DNA from: Mycobacterium cookii
Lineage (GTDB): Bacteria; Actinomycetota; Actinomycetes; Mycobacteriales; Mycobacteriaceae
Assembly (NCBI RefSeq): GCF_010727945.1
Contig: NZ_AP022569.1
Coordinates: 3,596,001 to 3,660,000, forward strand
DNA: 64,000 nt
Reading direction: 5' to 3'
A program made the position numbers and the translations under genes. The number at the start of each line of letters is the position of its first letter. Within the stretch, counting starts at the first letter, position 1. Shown here one piece after another: positions 27,018-39,636 of this stretch. The notes under the pieces were generated by a model that was not told the origin of the DNA, ran no database searches, and was given only the letters and a program-made list of their open reading frames with translations.

Positions 27018-27950
27018 TCAGGGCAGCAAAACGATCTTGCCGTGGGTGTGCCGCTGTTCGAGCTCTTCGTAAGCGTCGGCGACGCGGTCCAGCGGGTAGC
27101 TCGCCGCGACGTCGAAATCGACTGCGCCAGAAACGATCAGCCCGGCGATCTCGCTGAGCACGGCGGGTGTCGAGGCCTCCGCGCTGCCCTCGGTCTTCGC
27201 GCCGACTTCAGCGGCCTTCGCGAAGGAGATGATGGTGTTGATCCGGTCGGGTGGCACGCCGAGATCGACCGCCAGTTGCACGTAGTCCGGTCCGAACAAG
27301 TCAATGAACGCATCGATGCCCTCCGGCGCGGCCTGCCGCAGCCGGTCGGCCAGCCCGTCGCCGTATTCGACCGGTACGACACCGTGGGCGCGCAGCCACT
27401 CGGCGTTGCCCGCCGATGCGATGCCCAGTACCCGCACGTCGCGCAGGGCCAACAGTTGCACGACCAGGCTTCCGACGCCGCCGGCCGCCGCGGACACCGC
27501 GACGGTCTCGCCGGCCTGCGGGGCCACGGCGCGAACGGCGGCGTAGGCCGTCGCACCGACCACGTACAGCGATCCCGCGGTCTCCCAACTCAGTTCGGCC
27601 GGTTTGCGAGTCAGCTGATCGACCGGGACATTCGTATGCGTCGCGTGGCTGGATCGCTGGAAGCTGAATCCGAGTACCTCGTCGCCGACGGCGAATTCGT
27701 CGACCCCGTCACCGACCTCGAGGACGACACCGGCCAGGTCGCTGCCCTCGCCGGAGGGAAAGGCGGTCGGGAACTGCTCGTGCAGCGCGCCGCTGCGGAT
27801 GGCGGCCTCACCCGGGTTGATCCCGGCGGCCCGGACCTCGACGAGCACCTCGCCGGCGCCGGGCACCGGTCGGTCGATCTCGGCCACGTACAACACGTCA
27901 CGCCCGCCGTATCGATCGAAACGAACCGCTCGTGCCGGTGAAGGTGTCAT
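27018..27950 (-). CDS. NADPH:quinone reductase-like MDR oxidoreductase
   Basis: A 310-residue medium-chain dehydrogenase without the zinc-binding cysteine lobe, as in quinone reductase or zeta-crystallin. The N-terminal GroES-like part contains AAGINPGEAAIRSG and GSDLAGVVLEVGDGV, and the nucleotide site is SAAAGGVGSLVVQLL. It would reduce a quinone or enone with NADPH. It lies 44 bases upstream of the methyltransferase on the same strand and could be co-transcribed. Confidence 0.88.
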   Translation of the reverse strand: MTPSPARAVRFDRYGGRDVLYVAEIDRPVPGAGEVLVEVRAAGINPGEAAIRSGALHEQFPTAFPSGEGSDLAGVVLEVGDGVDEFAVGDEVLGFSFQRSSHATHTNVPVDQLTRKPAELSWETAGSLYVVGATAYAAVRAVAPQAGETVAVSAAAGGVGSLVVQLLALRDVRVLGIASAGNAEWLRAHGVVPVEYGDGLADRLRQAAPEGIDAFIDLFGPDYVQLAVDLGVPPDRINTIISFAKAAEVGAKTEGSAEASTPAVLSEIAGLIVSGAVDFDVAASYPLDRVADAYEELEQRHTHGKIVLLP

Positions 27951-28009
27951 GCACGCCGCAACTCGGCCTCGCGCGGATGTATTCCGCGGATGGCTTTACG
28001 AATCGGACG

Positions 28010-28765
28010 TCAGGCCACCACGTTGATGGGGTCGCCGATGTGGACGGTGTCGAAGTACCACGCGGCATTGTCCGGGCTGAGATTGATGCAGCCGTGGCTG
28101 ACGTTCGCATAGCCCTGAGAGTCCACCGACCATGGCGCCGAATGCACATACACGCCGCTCCACGTCACCCGCACGGCGTACTGCGCGGTGATCTTGTAGC
28201 CGTCCGAGGACTCGAGCGGGATGCCGATGGTGCGCGAATCCATCACCACCGTGCGCTCTTTGGACAGTGCGGAGTAGTTGCCCATCGGTGTCGGGCGACT
28301 GGGCTTGCCCATCGACGCCGGCATCGTGCGCAGCACCTCGCCGTTCTGGCTGACGGTGAAGGTGTGCGCGGAGATGCTGGCAACGCCGACCACTTCGTCG
28401 CCGGTGCCGAAACCCGTTGACAACGCGTGCACCTGGACGCCGACGTGGCTGTGGGCCGGCCAGTAGCCGTCCGGCTTCCACTGCACCACGTTGGGCTCGA
28501 CCCACTCGAATCGCCCGGTCATGTGGTTCGGCGGAGCGATCTTGATCGCCCGCTCAGCCGCCGCCCGGTCGCCGACCGGCGCAGCGAAGGTGACGATAAC
28601 CGGGTGGGCGACGCCGACAACGGCGCCGTTGGCCGGCTGGATCGACGCGACGCTGTCGGTGTTTATCGGCGGTGCGATTGCCGCCACGCCTGGGGCGCCG
28701 GATGCCGCCACGGCCAGGACACCTATCAATACCGCGAGGCCCACACATCGCATCGTTCTACCCAC
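28010..28765 (-). CDS. ldtA: L,D-transpeptidase (LdtMt1-like)
   Basis: A 251-residue secreted cell-wall enzyme that makes 3-3 crosslinks in peptidoglycan. It has an N-terminal signal or anchor (VGLAVLIGVLAVAA), one Ig-like domain (PANGAVVGVAHPVIVTF) and a YkuD catalytic domain with HGCINL; the nucleophile is Cys226. I place the start at GTG 28765 because GGAGG lies nine bases upstream; this gives the same length and catalytic Cys number I recall for LdtMt1 (Rv0116c). GTG 28774 is possible but abuts the GGAGG. It opens the run of genes syntenic with Rv0116c-Rv0139. Confidence 0.93.
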   Translation of the reverse strand: MGRTMRCVGLAVLIGVLAVAASGAPGVAAIAPPINTDSVASIQPANGAVVGVAHPVIVTFAAPVGDRAAAERAIKIAPPNHMTGRFEWVEPNVVQWKPDGYWPAHSHVGVQVHALSTGFGTGDEVVGVASISAHTFTVSQNGEVLRTMPASMGKPSRPTPMGNYSALSKERTVVMDSRTIGIPLESSDGYKITAQYAVRVTWSGVYVHSAPWSVDSQGYANVSHGCINLSPDNAAWYFDTVHIGDPINVVA

Positions 28766-28988
28766 GGTGTTCACCCTCCGAAATGATGCAAGCCGGTAGC
28801 GCTCACATTCTGTTTCTCTAATATGTACCTTATCGAGCTTTCAGCAAACTGACTGAATATTGCCCAAGTCGTGATGAATTCGCCGAAATGATGACCACTT
28901 CAGCTGGTAGAGGGCATGATCCCGGGCTGGGTGTGACCCTGAATTCTTTGCATCGGGTTTGGTGTGGCAAGCGAACAACGATGCAGTT

Positions 28989-31127
28989 TCAGTCGGCGGA
29001 CGTCACCCGGGATGCGGCGGACTCCGGCATCGGCTCGTATCTGGCGAACGAGCGGGTGAACGAGGCCGCGCCATGGGAGAGCGAGCGTAGGTCGATCGCG
29101 TAGCGGGTCAATTCGACCTGCGGCACTTCGGATTTCACCAGCGTCCGATCGTTGCCCGCGGTGTCGGTCCCGAGCACCCGGCCGCGGCGTCCGGACAGGT
29201 CGCCCATCACGGCGCCGACCAGATCGTCGGGTATCAGCACGGCGATTTCGTCGATCGGTTCGAGCAGCTTGATCTTCGCCGCTGCGGCCGCCTCCTTCAA
29301 CGCCGCCGAACCGGCCATCTGAAAGGCGAAATCCGACGAATCCACGCTGTGGGCCTTGCCGTCAAGCAGCGTCACCCGGATGTCGACGACCGGATAACCG
29401 GCGTGCACGCCCCGTTCCATCTGGGCGCGCACCCCCTTTTCCACGCTCGGGATGAACTGACGAGGCACCGCGCCACCGACCACCTTGTCGACGAACTCGA
29501 ATCCCGACCCCTCCGGCAGCGGTTCCACCTCGATGTCGCAGACCGCATACTGACCGTGCCCGCCGGACTGCTTGACGTGCCGGCCATGGCCTTTCGCCTT
29601 GCCGCCGAATGTTTCTCGCAGCGGCACTCGCAGCTCGACGGTGTCAACGGTGACGCCGTAGCGGTTGGTCAACGCGTCGAGCACCACACCGGCGTGTGCT
29701 TCGCCCATGCACCACAGCACCACCTGGTGGGTCTCCGGGTTCTGCTCGATCCGCAGAGTCGGGTCCTCGGCCGCAAGCCGGGCCAACCCAACCGACAGCT
29801 TGTCCTCGTCGGTCTTGGCGTGCGCCTGAATCGCCACCGGCAGCAGCGATTCCGGCATCACCCACGGCTTGAGCACCAGCGGTTGAGCTTTATCGGACAG
29901 GGTGTCGCCGGTTTCGGCCCGGCTCAGGCGGCCGATCGCGCACATGTCACCGGGCAGCACGACGGATGCGGGTCGCTGCTGCTTGCCCAGCGGAAAGGAC
30001 AGCGCCCCGATGCGTTCGTCCTCGTCGTGGTCGGCATGACTGGAGCCGTTGGATCCGAAAAATGACGAAAAATGGCCCGACACATGGACTGTCGTGTCGG
30101 GCATGATGGTCCCGGAGAACACCCGGACCAGACTGAGCCGGCCCACATAGGGGTCGGACGTCGTCTTCACCACCTCGGCCAGCAGCGGTGAGTCGGAGCC
30201 GCAGGCAACTTTGGTGAAGGCGGCGCCCTGCGGTGTGAAGACTTCCGGCAGTGGATGTTCGCGCGGCGACGGGAATCCGCGAGTGGCGACCTCGAGCAGT
30301 TCCAGCGTGCCGACACCGGTGCTGCTGCAGACCGGGATCACCGGGAAGAAGGAGCCACGCGCCACCGCCTTCTCCAGGTCGTCGATCAACACCGCCTCAT
30401 CGATCTTCTCGCCGCCGAGATAACGTTCCATCAACGATTCGTCTTCGGATTCCTCGATGATTCCCTCGATGAGCGTGCCGCGGGCATCCTCGATCTGGTC
30501 GGCGTACGACGAGTCCGGCGTGCGGGTGGTCCGGTTGCCGTCGGCGTACACATAGTGCGTCTGCGACAACAATCCGATCAGGCCGTCGTCTGCGGGCAGA
30601 TAGAGCGGTAACACCTTGTCGCCGAACGCATGCTGCGCCCCGGTCAGCGTTTCCTGGTAGTTGGCCCTGGCGTGGTCGAGTTTGGTGATCACCACCGCCC
30701 GCGGCATCCCCACCTGGCTGCACTCCTGCCACAGCGACTTCGTCGGTTCGTCGACGCCTTCGTTGGCCGCGATCACGAACAAGGCGCAGTCCGCCGCGCG
30801 CAACCCGGCCCGCAGCTCCCCGACGAAGTCGGCGTAGCCGGGAGTGTCGACGAGGTTGACCTTGATGCCGTCGTGGGCCAGCGACGCCAGCGCCAGACTG
30901 ACCGAACGCTGCTGGCGGATCTCGGCGTCGTCGTGGTCGCAGACCGTGGTGCCGTCGGCGATGCAGCCGGGCCGGGACAACACGCCGGAAGCCACCAGCA
31001 GCGCGTCCACCAGGGTTGTCTTGCCGCCGCCGGACGGGCCCACCAGGACCACGTTCCGGACGGCGGCCGGATCGGCTACGGCGGGTGCGGCTCCTGCGCC
31101 TTGCGAACCGTGGGATTTGTCAGCCAT
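28989..31127 (-). CDS. fusA2: Elongation factor G-like protein FusA2
   Basis: A 712-residue translational GTPase homolog. The P-loop reads GPSGGGKTT, unlike GHVDAGKTT of true EF-G; G3 is DTPGYADF and G4 is TKLD instead of NKxD. Domains II-V follow, with the domain IV KAKGHGRHVKQSGGHGQYAV segment. It is the mycobacterial EF-G paralog whose role is not settled. ATG 31127 fits the family; a longer reading frame exists upstream but is not protein-like. The 223 bases between this gene and ldtA are relatively AT-rich and hold no convincing gene. Confidence 0.93.
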   Translation of the reverse strand: MADKSHGSQGAGAAPAVADPAAVRNVVLVGPSGGGKTTLVDALLVASGVLSRPGCIADGTTVCDHDDAEIRQQRSVSLALASLAHDGIKVNLVDTPGYADFVGELRAGLRAADCALFVIAANEGVDEPTKSLWQECSQVGMPRAVVITKLDHARANYQETLTGAQHAFGDKVLPLYLPADDGLIGLLSQTHYVYADGNRTTRTPDSSYADQIEDARGTLIEGIIEESEDESLMERYLGGEKIDEAVLIDDLEKAVARGSFFPVIPVCSSTGVGTLELLEVATRGFPSPREHPLPEVFTPQGAAFTKVACGSDSPLLAEVVKTTSDPYVGRLSLVRVFSGTIMPDTTVHVSGHFSSFFGSNGSSHADHDEDERIGALSFPLGKQQRPASVVLPGDMCAIGRLSRAETGDTLSDKAQPLVLKPWVMPESLLPVAIQAHAKTDEDKLSVGLARLAAEDPTLRIEQNPETHQVVLWCMGEAHAGVVLDALTNRYGVTVDTVELRVPLRETFGGKAKGHGRHVKQSGGHGQYAVCDIEVEPLPEGSGFEFVDKVVGGAVPRQFIPSVEKGVRAQMERGVHAGYPVVDIRVTLLDGKAHSVDSSDFAFQMAGSAALKEAAAAAKIKLLEPIDEIAVLIPDDLVGAVMGDLSGRRGRVLGTDTAGNDRTLVKSEVPQVELTRYAIDLRSLSHGAASFTRSFARYEPMPESAASRVTSAD

Positions 31128-31215
31128 GACGTGCCACTCCTCATGCCCAGGGAACGTGATGCAGGTCACTTTTCTCCTGGCGGACGCCGAGCACAAGAGC
31201 CGATGGCGGCGATGC

Positions 31216-31623
31216 TCAGGCGTGCCAGCTGATCCACCGCCCGACCGTGACCGCCACGACGGCACCGTCCAACGAAACAGACTGGTACTGGGCGTATTTC
31301 GCGCGGAGCAGGTCGCGTCCGTGCTGCATCGCGGCGCCGTCGTAGTGGATCTCGGCGATGCCGTCGGCGCGAACCCACCACAGCTGCGTCCAGTCCTGGT
31401 CATAGTGATCGACCAGCAGACTCACCCGCGGGTTGGCTGCGATATTGGCCAACCGGCGCAACCGTCGGGTTGTTTTCGGCTTGGCGTCGACTGCGGTGTA
31501 GACGATCTCGGCGTCGACGGCGAACACCACCGGCACCAGATGCGGCCCGCCGTCGGGCGCGACGGTCGCCAGGCGGGCAACCTGTGCCTGCGCGAAGCGA
31601 GTCGTAGCGTCGAAGTCGGTCAC
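31216..31623 (-). CDS. PPOx-class F420-dependent oxidoreductase
   Basis: A 135-residue split-barrel flavin/deazaflavin-binding protein similar to Rv0121c. The features are an N-terminal [26 protein letters not shown], then [28 protein letters not shown] and a C-terminal VTVGRWISW. Members of this class use F420H2 or bind related cofactors; the substrate is unknown. It starts five bases after the stop of the upstream SDR, so the two are likely co-transcribed. Confidence 0.88.
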   Translation of the reverse strand: MTDFDATTRFAQAQVARLATVAPDGGPHLVPVVFAVDAEIVYTAVDAKPKTTRRLRRLANIAANPRVSLLVDHYDQDWTQLWWVRADGIAEIHYDGAAMQHGRDLLRAKYAQYQSVSLDGAVVAVTVGRWISWHA

Positions 31624-31628
31624 GAGGC

Positions 31629-32390
31629 TCAGGTGATGGTGAGGCCGCCGTCGACGGTGATGGTCTGGCCGGTGACGTAGCCGCCGGCCGCCGACGCCAG
31701 CCAGACCGCGGTGGCGGCGAGTTCACGTCCGTCGCCCAGCCTGCCGAGGATCAGGCGATGCGCCTGGCTCTCCAGGTATCCCGGCTTGTATTCGTCGGTC
31801 ATCTCGGTCTTGAAAAAGCCCGGCGCCAATGCGTTGACCCGAATGCCTTTTCGCGCTCCCCACTGCTGTGCCAGATCGCGGGTGAGCCCGATGATCCCCG
31901 CCTTGCTGGCGCTGTAGGCCGCCTGCGGCAGTCCTGCGGTGGTGATGCCGAGAACGCTGGCGACGTTGATGATCGAGCTGCCCGGTTGCATGACGCGCCC
32001 GCAGGCCTGAGCCACCCAGTACGCACCGTTGAGGTTGACGTCGATCACCGAGCGGAACTGCTCGGGCGTCTCACGGGTTGCCGGATGAGCGGTCCCCACG
32101 CCGGCATTGTTGATCAGTACGTCGACCCGGCCGAACGTCTGCATCGCAGCATCCACCAGGGCCTGGCACTGCTCGGGCACCGCGACGTCGGTGGCGACCG
32201 TCAGCGCTTTGCGCCCGGCGGCCTCGACGAGCCCGGCTGTCTCGGCCAGTCGGTCGACGCGGCGTGCACCCAGCACGACGTCGGCGCCGGCCTCGGCGAA
32301 CGCCTGGGCGAATGACACGCCCAGCCCGGACGACGCGCCGGTGACCACCACGACTTTGTCGTCCAGTCGGAAAGAATCGAGCACGCTCAT
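31629..32390 (-). CDS. Short-chain dehydrogenase/reductase
   Basis: A 253-residue classical [22 protein letters not shown], active-site YSASK, C-terminal [10 protein letters not shown]. It is divergent from pepA with a 206-base gap and leads the PPOx gene. Similar to gluconate or glucose dehydrogenase-like SDRs; the substrate is unknown. I do not recall it between Rv0121c and pepA in M. tuberculosis, so it may be a local addition. Confidence 0.88.
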   Translation of the reverse strand: MSVLDSFRLDDKVVVVTGASSGLGVSFAQAFAEAGADVVLGARRVDRLAETAGLVEAAGRKALTVATDVAVPEQCQALVDAAMQTFGRVDVLINNAGVGTAHPATRETPEQFRSVIDVNLNGAYWVAQACGRVMQPGSSIINVASVLGITTAGLPQAAYSASKAGIIGLTRDLAQQWGARKGIRVNALAPGFFKTEMTDEYKPGYLESQAHRLILGRLGDGRELAATAVWLASAAGGYVTGQTITVDGGLTIT

Positions 32391-32419
32391 GGAAAAGACA
32401 CCTTTGCTGTCGAGTGGCC

Positions 32420-32431
32420 GTCCGGCCGGAC
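32420..32431. promoter_or_regulatory. Perfect 12-base palindrome upstream of the SDR
   Basis: GTCCGGCCGGAC lies 30 bases upstream of the SDR start in the divergent gap with pepA. A second inverted repeat, GCTACC-N8-GGTAGC, follows at 32441-32460. Either may be an operator, but GC-rich palindromes arise easily in this genome, so support is weak. Confidence 0.3.
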
Positions 32432-32596
32432 GCTAATGAAGCTACCTAACGGCTGGTAGCGGGCGAGAACCCGACGTTGATATGCCCGTTCGAACAACGC
32501 AAGCTACGGTTGAGTACACAAAGTTGTGCCGTCAACGTAAATATGTTGTGGCAATTCCAGCCCGATACGGGTGGAACCTATCCGGGAGGTGACGGG

Positions 32597-33622
32597 ATGA
32601 GCGGATCGCACCGCCGTGTACCGCGACGGTCGCTGCGCTTGCTCAGTCTGCTGGCAGCAATGGCGTTGGGGGTGGCCACGGCGCCCGTGCACGCATCACC
32701 CTCGATACCGCCGGCGCCACGAGACGCCGCAGCAGCCGCCGCCCAGGTCGGTCCGCAAATCGTCGACATCGACGCCAAGCTGGGCTACCAGAGCGCGATC
32801 GGCGCCGGCACCGGCATCGTGATCGACGGGGGCGGTGTCGTCCTGACGAACAATCACGTGGTCGCTGGTGCTACCGACCTCACCGCGCGGTCCATAGGCA
32901 CCGGCCAGACTTATCCGGCCACGGTGATCGGCTACGACCGCCAGCACGACATCGCCGTGCTGCAGCTTGCCGGCGGCGGACTGCCGGTCGCCAATATCGG
33001 CAACTCCGACTCAATCAGCGTGGGCGAGCCGGTGGTGTCACTGGGTAACGCCGGCGGTGCCGGCGGGGCGCCCAGCGTCGAGCCGGGCCGCATCTCGGCA
33101 CTGAACCAGACCGTGTCGGCGAACGACGCGCTGACCGGCAGCACCGAGACGCTGAACGGCCTGATCCAGGTCGATGCGAATATCCGACCCGGGGACTCCG
33201 GCGGACCGACCGTCAACAGCGCCAACCAGGTGATCGGCATGAACACCGCAGCCTCGCAGAACTACCACCTGGGCCGCGGTCAGGGTTTCGCGATTCCGAT
33301 CAACGAGGCCATGGCCATCGCCGGGCAGATCAGGTCCGGTGGCGGCTCGCCGACGGTGCACATCGGCCCGACCGCGTTCCTCGGTGTCGGCGTCAACGAC
33401 GCCCCCGGCGGTGCCATTGTTCGCCAGGTGATTCCGGGCGGCCCGGCCGCCGGGGCCGGCATCAGTCCCGGTGACGTGATCACCGCCATCAACGGTCAGC
33501 CGGTCAACTCCGCGACCGCGCTGACCAATATCCTCGACCAGCACCACCCCGGCGACAGTGTCAACGTGGGACTGGGCGGACGGGACGCCAACGTGACCTT
33601 GGCGGGCGGTCCGCCGGGCTGA
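32597..33622 (+). CDS. pepA: Secreted HtrA-like serine protease PepA
   Basis: A 341-residue trypsin-like protease with a C-terminal PDZ domain. A signal peptide covers residues 1-35 (cleavage near VHASPS). The triad is His87 (NNHVV), Asp118 (HDIAVL) and Ser201 (GDSGGP); the PDZ domain starts near residue 260 (AFLGVGVNDAP). ATG 32597 has GGGAGGTGA upstream. It sits upstream of treS as Rv0125 does upstream of Rv0126. Exported; a housekeeping or antigenic protease. Confidence 0.93.
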   Translation: MSGSHRRVPRRSLRLLSLLAAMALGVATAPVHASPSIPPAPRDAAAAAAQVGPQIVDIDAKLGYQSAIGAGTGIVIDGGGVVLTNNHVVAGATDLTARSIGTGQTYPATVIGYDRQHDIAVLQLAGGGLPVANIGNSDSISVGEPVVSLGNAGGAGGAPSVEPGRISALNQTVSANDALTGSTETLNGLIQVDANIRPGDSGGPTVNSANQVIGMNTAASQNYHLGRGQGFAIPINEAMAIAGQIRSGGGSPTVHIGPTAFLGVGVNDAPGGAIVRQVIPGGPAAGAGISPGDVITAINGQPVNSATALTNILDQHHPGDSVNVGLGGRDANVTLAGGPPG

Positions 33623-33671
33623 TCCCAACGCCGCAGCTACCGATGCTGTGGCCAATTCGTTTGGCGGGCAA

Positions 33672-33696
33672 GGTTTTCGATCGTGTGCCTAGGGTA
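33672..33696 (+). promoter_or_regulatory. SigF-type promoter upstream of treS
   Basis: GGTTT (33672-33676), a 15-base spacer and GGGTA (33692-33696) match the mycobacterial SigF consensus GGTTT-N15-17-GGGTA. Transcription would start near 33703, only some five bases before the GTG of treS, giving a nearly leaderless message. This fits the known link between SigF and trehalose metabolism in fast-growing mycobacteria. Confidence 0.7.
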
Positions 33697-33707
33697 CGTG
33701 TAAAATC

Positions 33708-35479
<1,772 letters not shown>

Positions 35480-35483
<4 letters not shown>

Positions 35484-36799
35484 ATCTGCCGTGGTCGGAA
35501 TGGCTGCCGCAGCAACGCTGGTATGCCGGCCGCAGCCGCGAGCTGGCCACCGCCGAGGCGGGCCATGTCGTTGCGCTGCGCGACGGTCTGGACCTGGCGC
35601 TGGTGGACGTCGCCTACACCGACGGCTCAACCGAGCGCTACCAGGTGCTGGTCGGCTGGGATTCCGAGCCGCCGGCCGAGTACAGCACTGTCGCGACCAT
35701 CGGAGCCGACGGCGACCGCGTCGGCTACGACGCGCTGTACGACCCGGCCGCGGCGTCGTTCCTGCTGTCGTTGATCGACTCGTCGGAGACGCGTGACGAC
35801 GTGTCGTTCGCCAAGGAGCCGGACGTGACGCTGCCGGTGGGTGCCTATCCGCGGGTGTCGGACGCCGAACAGAGCAACACCAGCGTGATCTTCGAGCGTG
35901 ACGCCATCGTGAAGGTCTTCCGCCGGGTCAGCCCGGGTATCAACCCCGACATCGAGCTCAACCGGGTGCTGGGCCGGGCTGGGAACCCGCATGTGGCGCG
36001 GCTGCTGGGCGGCTACGAGCTGACCGCGCAGGACGCTGCCACCAGCAGCCCGCTTGGCATGGCGACGGAATACGAGGCCAACGCGGCCGAAGGCTGGGCG
36101 ATGGCCACGGCCAGCGTGCGCGACCTGTTCGCCGAGGGTGATCTGTATGCCTATGAGGTCGGCGGCGACTTCGCCGGCGAGTCCTACCGCCTGGGCGAGG
36201 CCGTCGCGTCCGTGCACGCCGGGCTCGCCGACGCCCTGGGCACCTCGCAGGCGCCGTTCCCGGTCGACACCATGCTGGCGCGGTTGGCGGCGGCGACCGG
36301 CGCGGTTGCCGAGCTCGAGCAGTACGCGGCGAGCATCGAGGAGCGCTTCCAGAAGCTGGCTGAGGAGACCGTCACCGTGCAGCGAGTGCACGGGGACCTG
36401 CACCTGGGTCAGGTGCTGCGCACACCGGAGACCTGGCTGCTGATCGACTTCGAAGGCGAGCCGGGTCAGCCGCTGGAGGAGCGGCGGGCGCCGGATTCGC
36501 CGCTACGGGACGTGGCGGGCGTGCTGCGGTCATTCGAGTACGCCGCATTCGGGCCGCTGGTGGATCAGTCGGCCGACAAGCAACTCGCGGCGCGTGCGCG
36601 AGAGTGGGTGCTGCGCAATCGAACCGCGTTCTGCGATGGCTACGCCGCGGCATCCGGTGTCGATCCGCGGGATTCGGCGCTGATCTTGGCGGCCTACGAA
36701 TTGGACAAGGCGGTGTATGAGGCCGGCTACGAATCGCGGCACCGGCCCGGGTGGTTGCCCATTCCGCTGCGATCGATCGCCAAGTTGATAGCAAATTGA
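35480..36799 (+). CDS. mak: Maltokinase (Mak/Pep2)
   Basis: A 439-residue kinase making maltose 1-phosphate for GlgE. The N-terminal cap domain ([19 protein letters not shown]) is typical of Mak; the aminoglycoside-phosphotransferase-like core has [11 protein letters not shown] with the catalytic Asp and LLIDFEGEP as the metal-binding segment. ATG 35480 overlaps the treS stop by four bases, so translation is coupled. TreS and Mak form a known complex in mycobacteria. Confidence 0.96.
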
Positions 36800-36866
36800 T
36801 GTGAGTCTCGCCTGAATCGCTGTCCCCGCCCTGCCGTCTTCTTTGCTGCGGTGCAAGCATTGAGCC

Positions 36867-37547
36867 ATGCTTCGGGAGACATTCGACAGTGAAGCGCGGT
36901 TGTCGTACGTGCTGGCGGGGTTGGCCGGCATCCTGGGCGCGACCGCCTTCACCCACTCGGCGGGGTACTTCGTCACGTTCATGACCGGCAACGCGCAGCG
37001 CGCGGCCCTGGGCTACTTCCGCGACGATGTGACCTTGTCGGTGAGCGCCGGCCTGCTGATCGTCGCGTTCGTGTCGGGCGTGTTGGTGGCGTCGGTGTGC
37101 AGGCGGCACTTCTGGGTGGCACACCCGCACGGGCCGACCGTGCTGACCACGGTCAGCCTCATTGCGGCGACCGTCGTCGACGTCTTCGACCTGGGCTGGT
37201 ACCAGAACGAGTTGGACTTCCCGCCGATCTTCCTGGTGGCCTTCGGTATTGGCGCGCTGAACACCTCGTTCGTCAAGGACGGCGAAGTGTCGGTGCCGCT
37301 CAGTTATGTGACCGGCACGCTGGTGAAGATGGGCCAGGGCATCGAACGTCACATCGCCGGGGGAGAGCTGTCGGACTGGCTCGGCTACTTTCTGTTGTTC
37401 GCGAGCTTCACCCTGGGTGCCACCGCGGGTGGTGCCATCAGCCTGGTCGTCAACGGCACCGGCATGCTGGTCGTGGCCTCTGCGGTGTGCGCGGTAACGA
37501 CCGCATACACCTACTTTCATCAAGACCGCCGCGCGTTGCTGAAATAG
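36867..37547 (+). CDS. DUF1275 (YoaK) family membrane protein
   Basis: A 226-residue protein with about six hydrophobic segments and the two family motifs HSAGYFVTFMTGN near residue 30 and SYVTGTLVKMGQ near residue 145. Function is unknown; some relatives are suggested transporters. It takes the place of Rv0128 between mak and fbpC. The 67-base gap after mak allows co-transcription. A strong hairpin follows it. Confidence 0.85.
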   Translation: MLRETFDSEARLSYVLAGLAGILGATAFTHSAGYFVTFMTGNAQRAALGYFRDDVTLSVSAGLLIVAFVSGVLVASVCRRHFWVAHPHGPTVLTTVSLIAATVVDVFDLGWYQNELDFPPIFLVAFGIGALNTSFVKDGEVSVPLSYVTGTLVKMGQGIERHIAGGELSDWLGYFLLFASFTLGATAGGAISLVVNGTGMLVVASAVCAVTTAYTYFHQDRRALLK

Positions 37548-37561
37548 CTCTCCGGACAAGA

Positions 37562-37600
37562 ACATCGGCAGCAGCGCGGGGGGTGCGCTGCTGCCGATGT
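37562..37600. terminator. Perfect 16-bp hairpin between convergent genes
   Basis: The stem 37562-37577 pairs without mismatch to 37585-37600, with a seven-base loop. It lies between the stop of the DUF1275 gene (37547) and that of fbpC (37615), so it can end transcription from both sides. Confidence 0.75.
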
Positions 37601-37614
37601 GTTGGGGGGATCTA

Positions 37615-38628
<1,014 letters not shown>

Positions 38629-38773
38629 TCATATGCCGCACGATGCGGTCGAATAGCTGTCTGTGGCAGTCAAACACGGAACGAACCACACGCTTGTGAC
38701 TCGCCTCGGGGTGGGGGATCGCGGTTCGCTAACGATTGAGGCTCGCAGCGTTACCTGACGATAACGAATCGAA

Positions 38774-38810
38774 AACGCCCCCTGCCGAGGCGAATTCGGC
38801 AGGGGGCGTT
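38774..38810 (-). terminator. Perfect 14-bp hairpin ending the ABC exporter operon
   Basis: The stem 38774-38787 pairs exactly with 38797-38810 around a nine-base loop. On the minus strand it is followed by TTTTC. It lies between the permease stop (38824) and the upstream region of fbpC, so it most likely terminates the minus-strand MarR/ABC operon and insulates fbpC. Confidence 0.75.
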
Positions 38811-38823
38811 ATGTATTCGTGAT

Positions 38824-39636
38824 CTAGGCGACGAGGCGTCGCAAAAGCATTGACGCAGTTGCAATTCCGAGCAGCGCCGCGGCCAGCAACACCACGATGT
38901 CCAGAGCGCTGAACGGGGTGCCGATCAGCGCCGCCCGCAGCGCGTGGACCTCGTAGCTCAGCGGATTGACCGTGCTCAGCCCGTGTAGCCAGGACGGCAT
39001 CACGTCGACCGGGTAGAGCGCGTTGGACGCGAAGAACAGCGGCATGGTGATGGCCTGACCGATTCCCATCAACCGGTCGCGGCTACGCACCAGTCCGGCC
39101 AGCGTCATCGACAGGCAGGCGAAGAACGCCGAGCCGAGCATGACGATCGCCATCGCGGCCGCGATACGCAGCGGGTTGATCGTCATACCAATACCCATGA
39201 CGTAGGCCAGCGCCAGCACCCCGACGACCTGGGCGACCGACCGGACGCCCGCCGCGAAGGCCTTGCCGGTGATCAACGCCGACGCGGGCGCCGGTGTCAC
39301 CATCAGCTTGGCCAGCACACCGGCGTCGCGGTCCCAGATGATCTGGATGCCATAAAAGATCGAGATGAACAACGCCGACTGAGCGATGATCCCCGGGGCC
39401 AGGAAGGCCAGATACGACACCGGCCCGGTGTTGATCACGCGCAACTTGCTGAACGTGGTGCCGAAGATCAGCAGCCAGAGCGCGGGCTGCACCATCCGGG
39501 TGACGAGTTCGGTGCGGTCGTGCCGCAGCTTCTGCATCTCGACGATCGCGAACGCACCGACCCGGCCGAATGTCGAGGGGAAGCGCTGCCAGCCGCGCGG
39601 AGCGGAGGACAAGGCTATGGCACTGTCAACCGACAC
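38824..39636 (-). CDS. ABC-2 type exporter permease (DrrB-like)
   Basis: A 270-residue integral membrane protein with six hydrophobic segments and the ABC-2 signature region around NPLSYEVHALRAAL. It pairs with the ATPase whose gene overlaps it. I choose GTG 39636, eleven bases inside the end of the ATPase gene, because AAAGG lies nine bases upstream; a longer in-frame extension into the ATPase gene is possible but less likely. Substrate unknown; daunorubicin-type exporters carry lipids or drugs. Confidence 0.85.
   Translation of the reverse strand: MSVDSAIALSSAPRGWQRFPSTFGRVGAFAIVEMQKLRHDRTELVTRMVQPALWLLIFGTTFSKLRVINTGPVSYLAFLAPGIIAQSALFISIFYGIQIIWDRDAGVLAKLMVTPAPASALITGKAFAAGVRSVAQVVGVLALAYVMGIGMTINPLRIAAAMAIVMLGSAFFACLSMTLAGLVRSRDRLMGIGQAITMPLFFASNALYPVDVMPSWLHGLSTVNPLSYEVHALRAALIGTPFSALDIVVLLAAALLGIATASMLLRRLVA

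Noticed and set aside
28888..29103. Small plus-strand frame (71 residues) between ldtA and fusA2
   Set aside because: More than half overlaps the end of fusA2 in antisense, with no binding site and no recognisable sequence.
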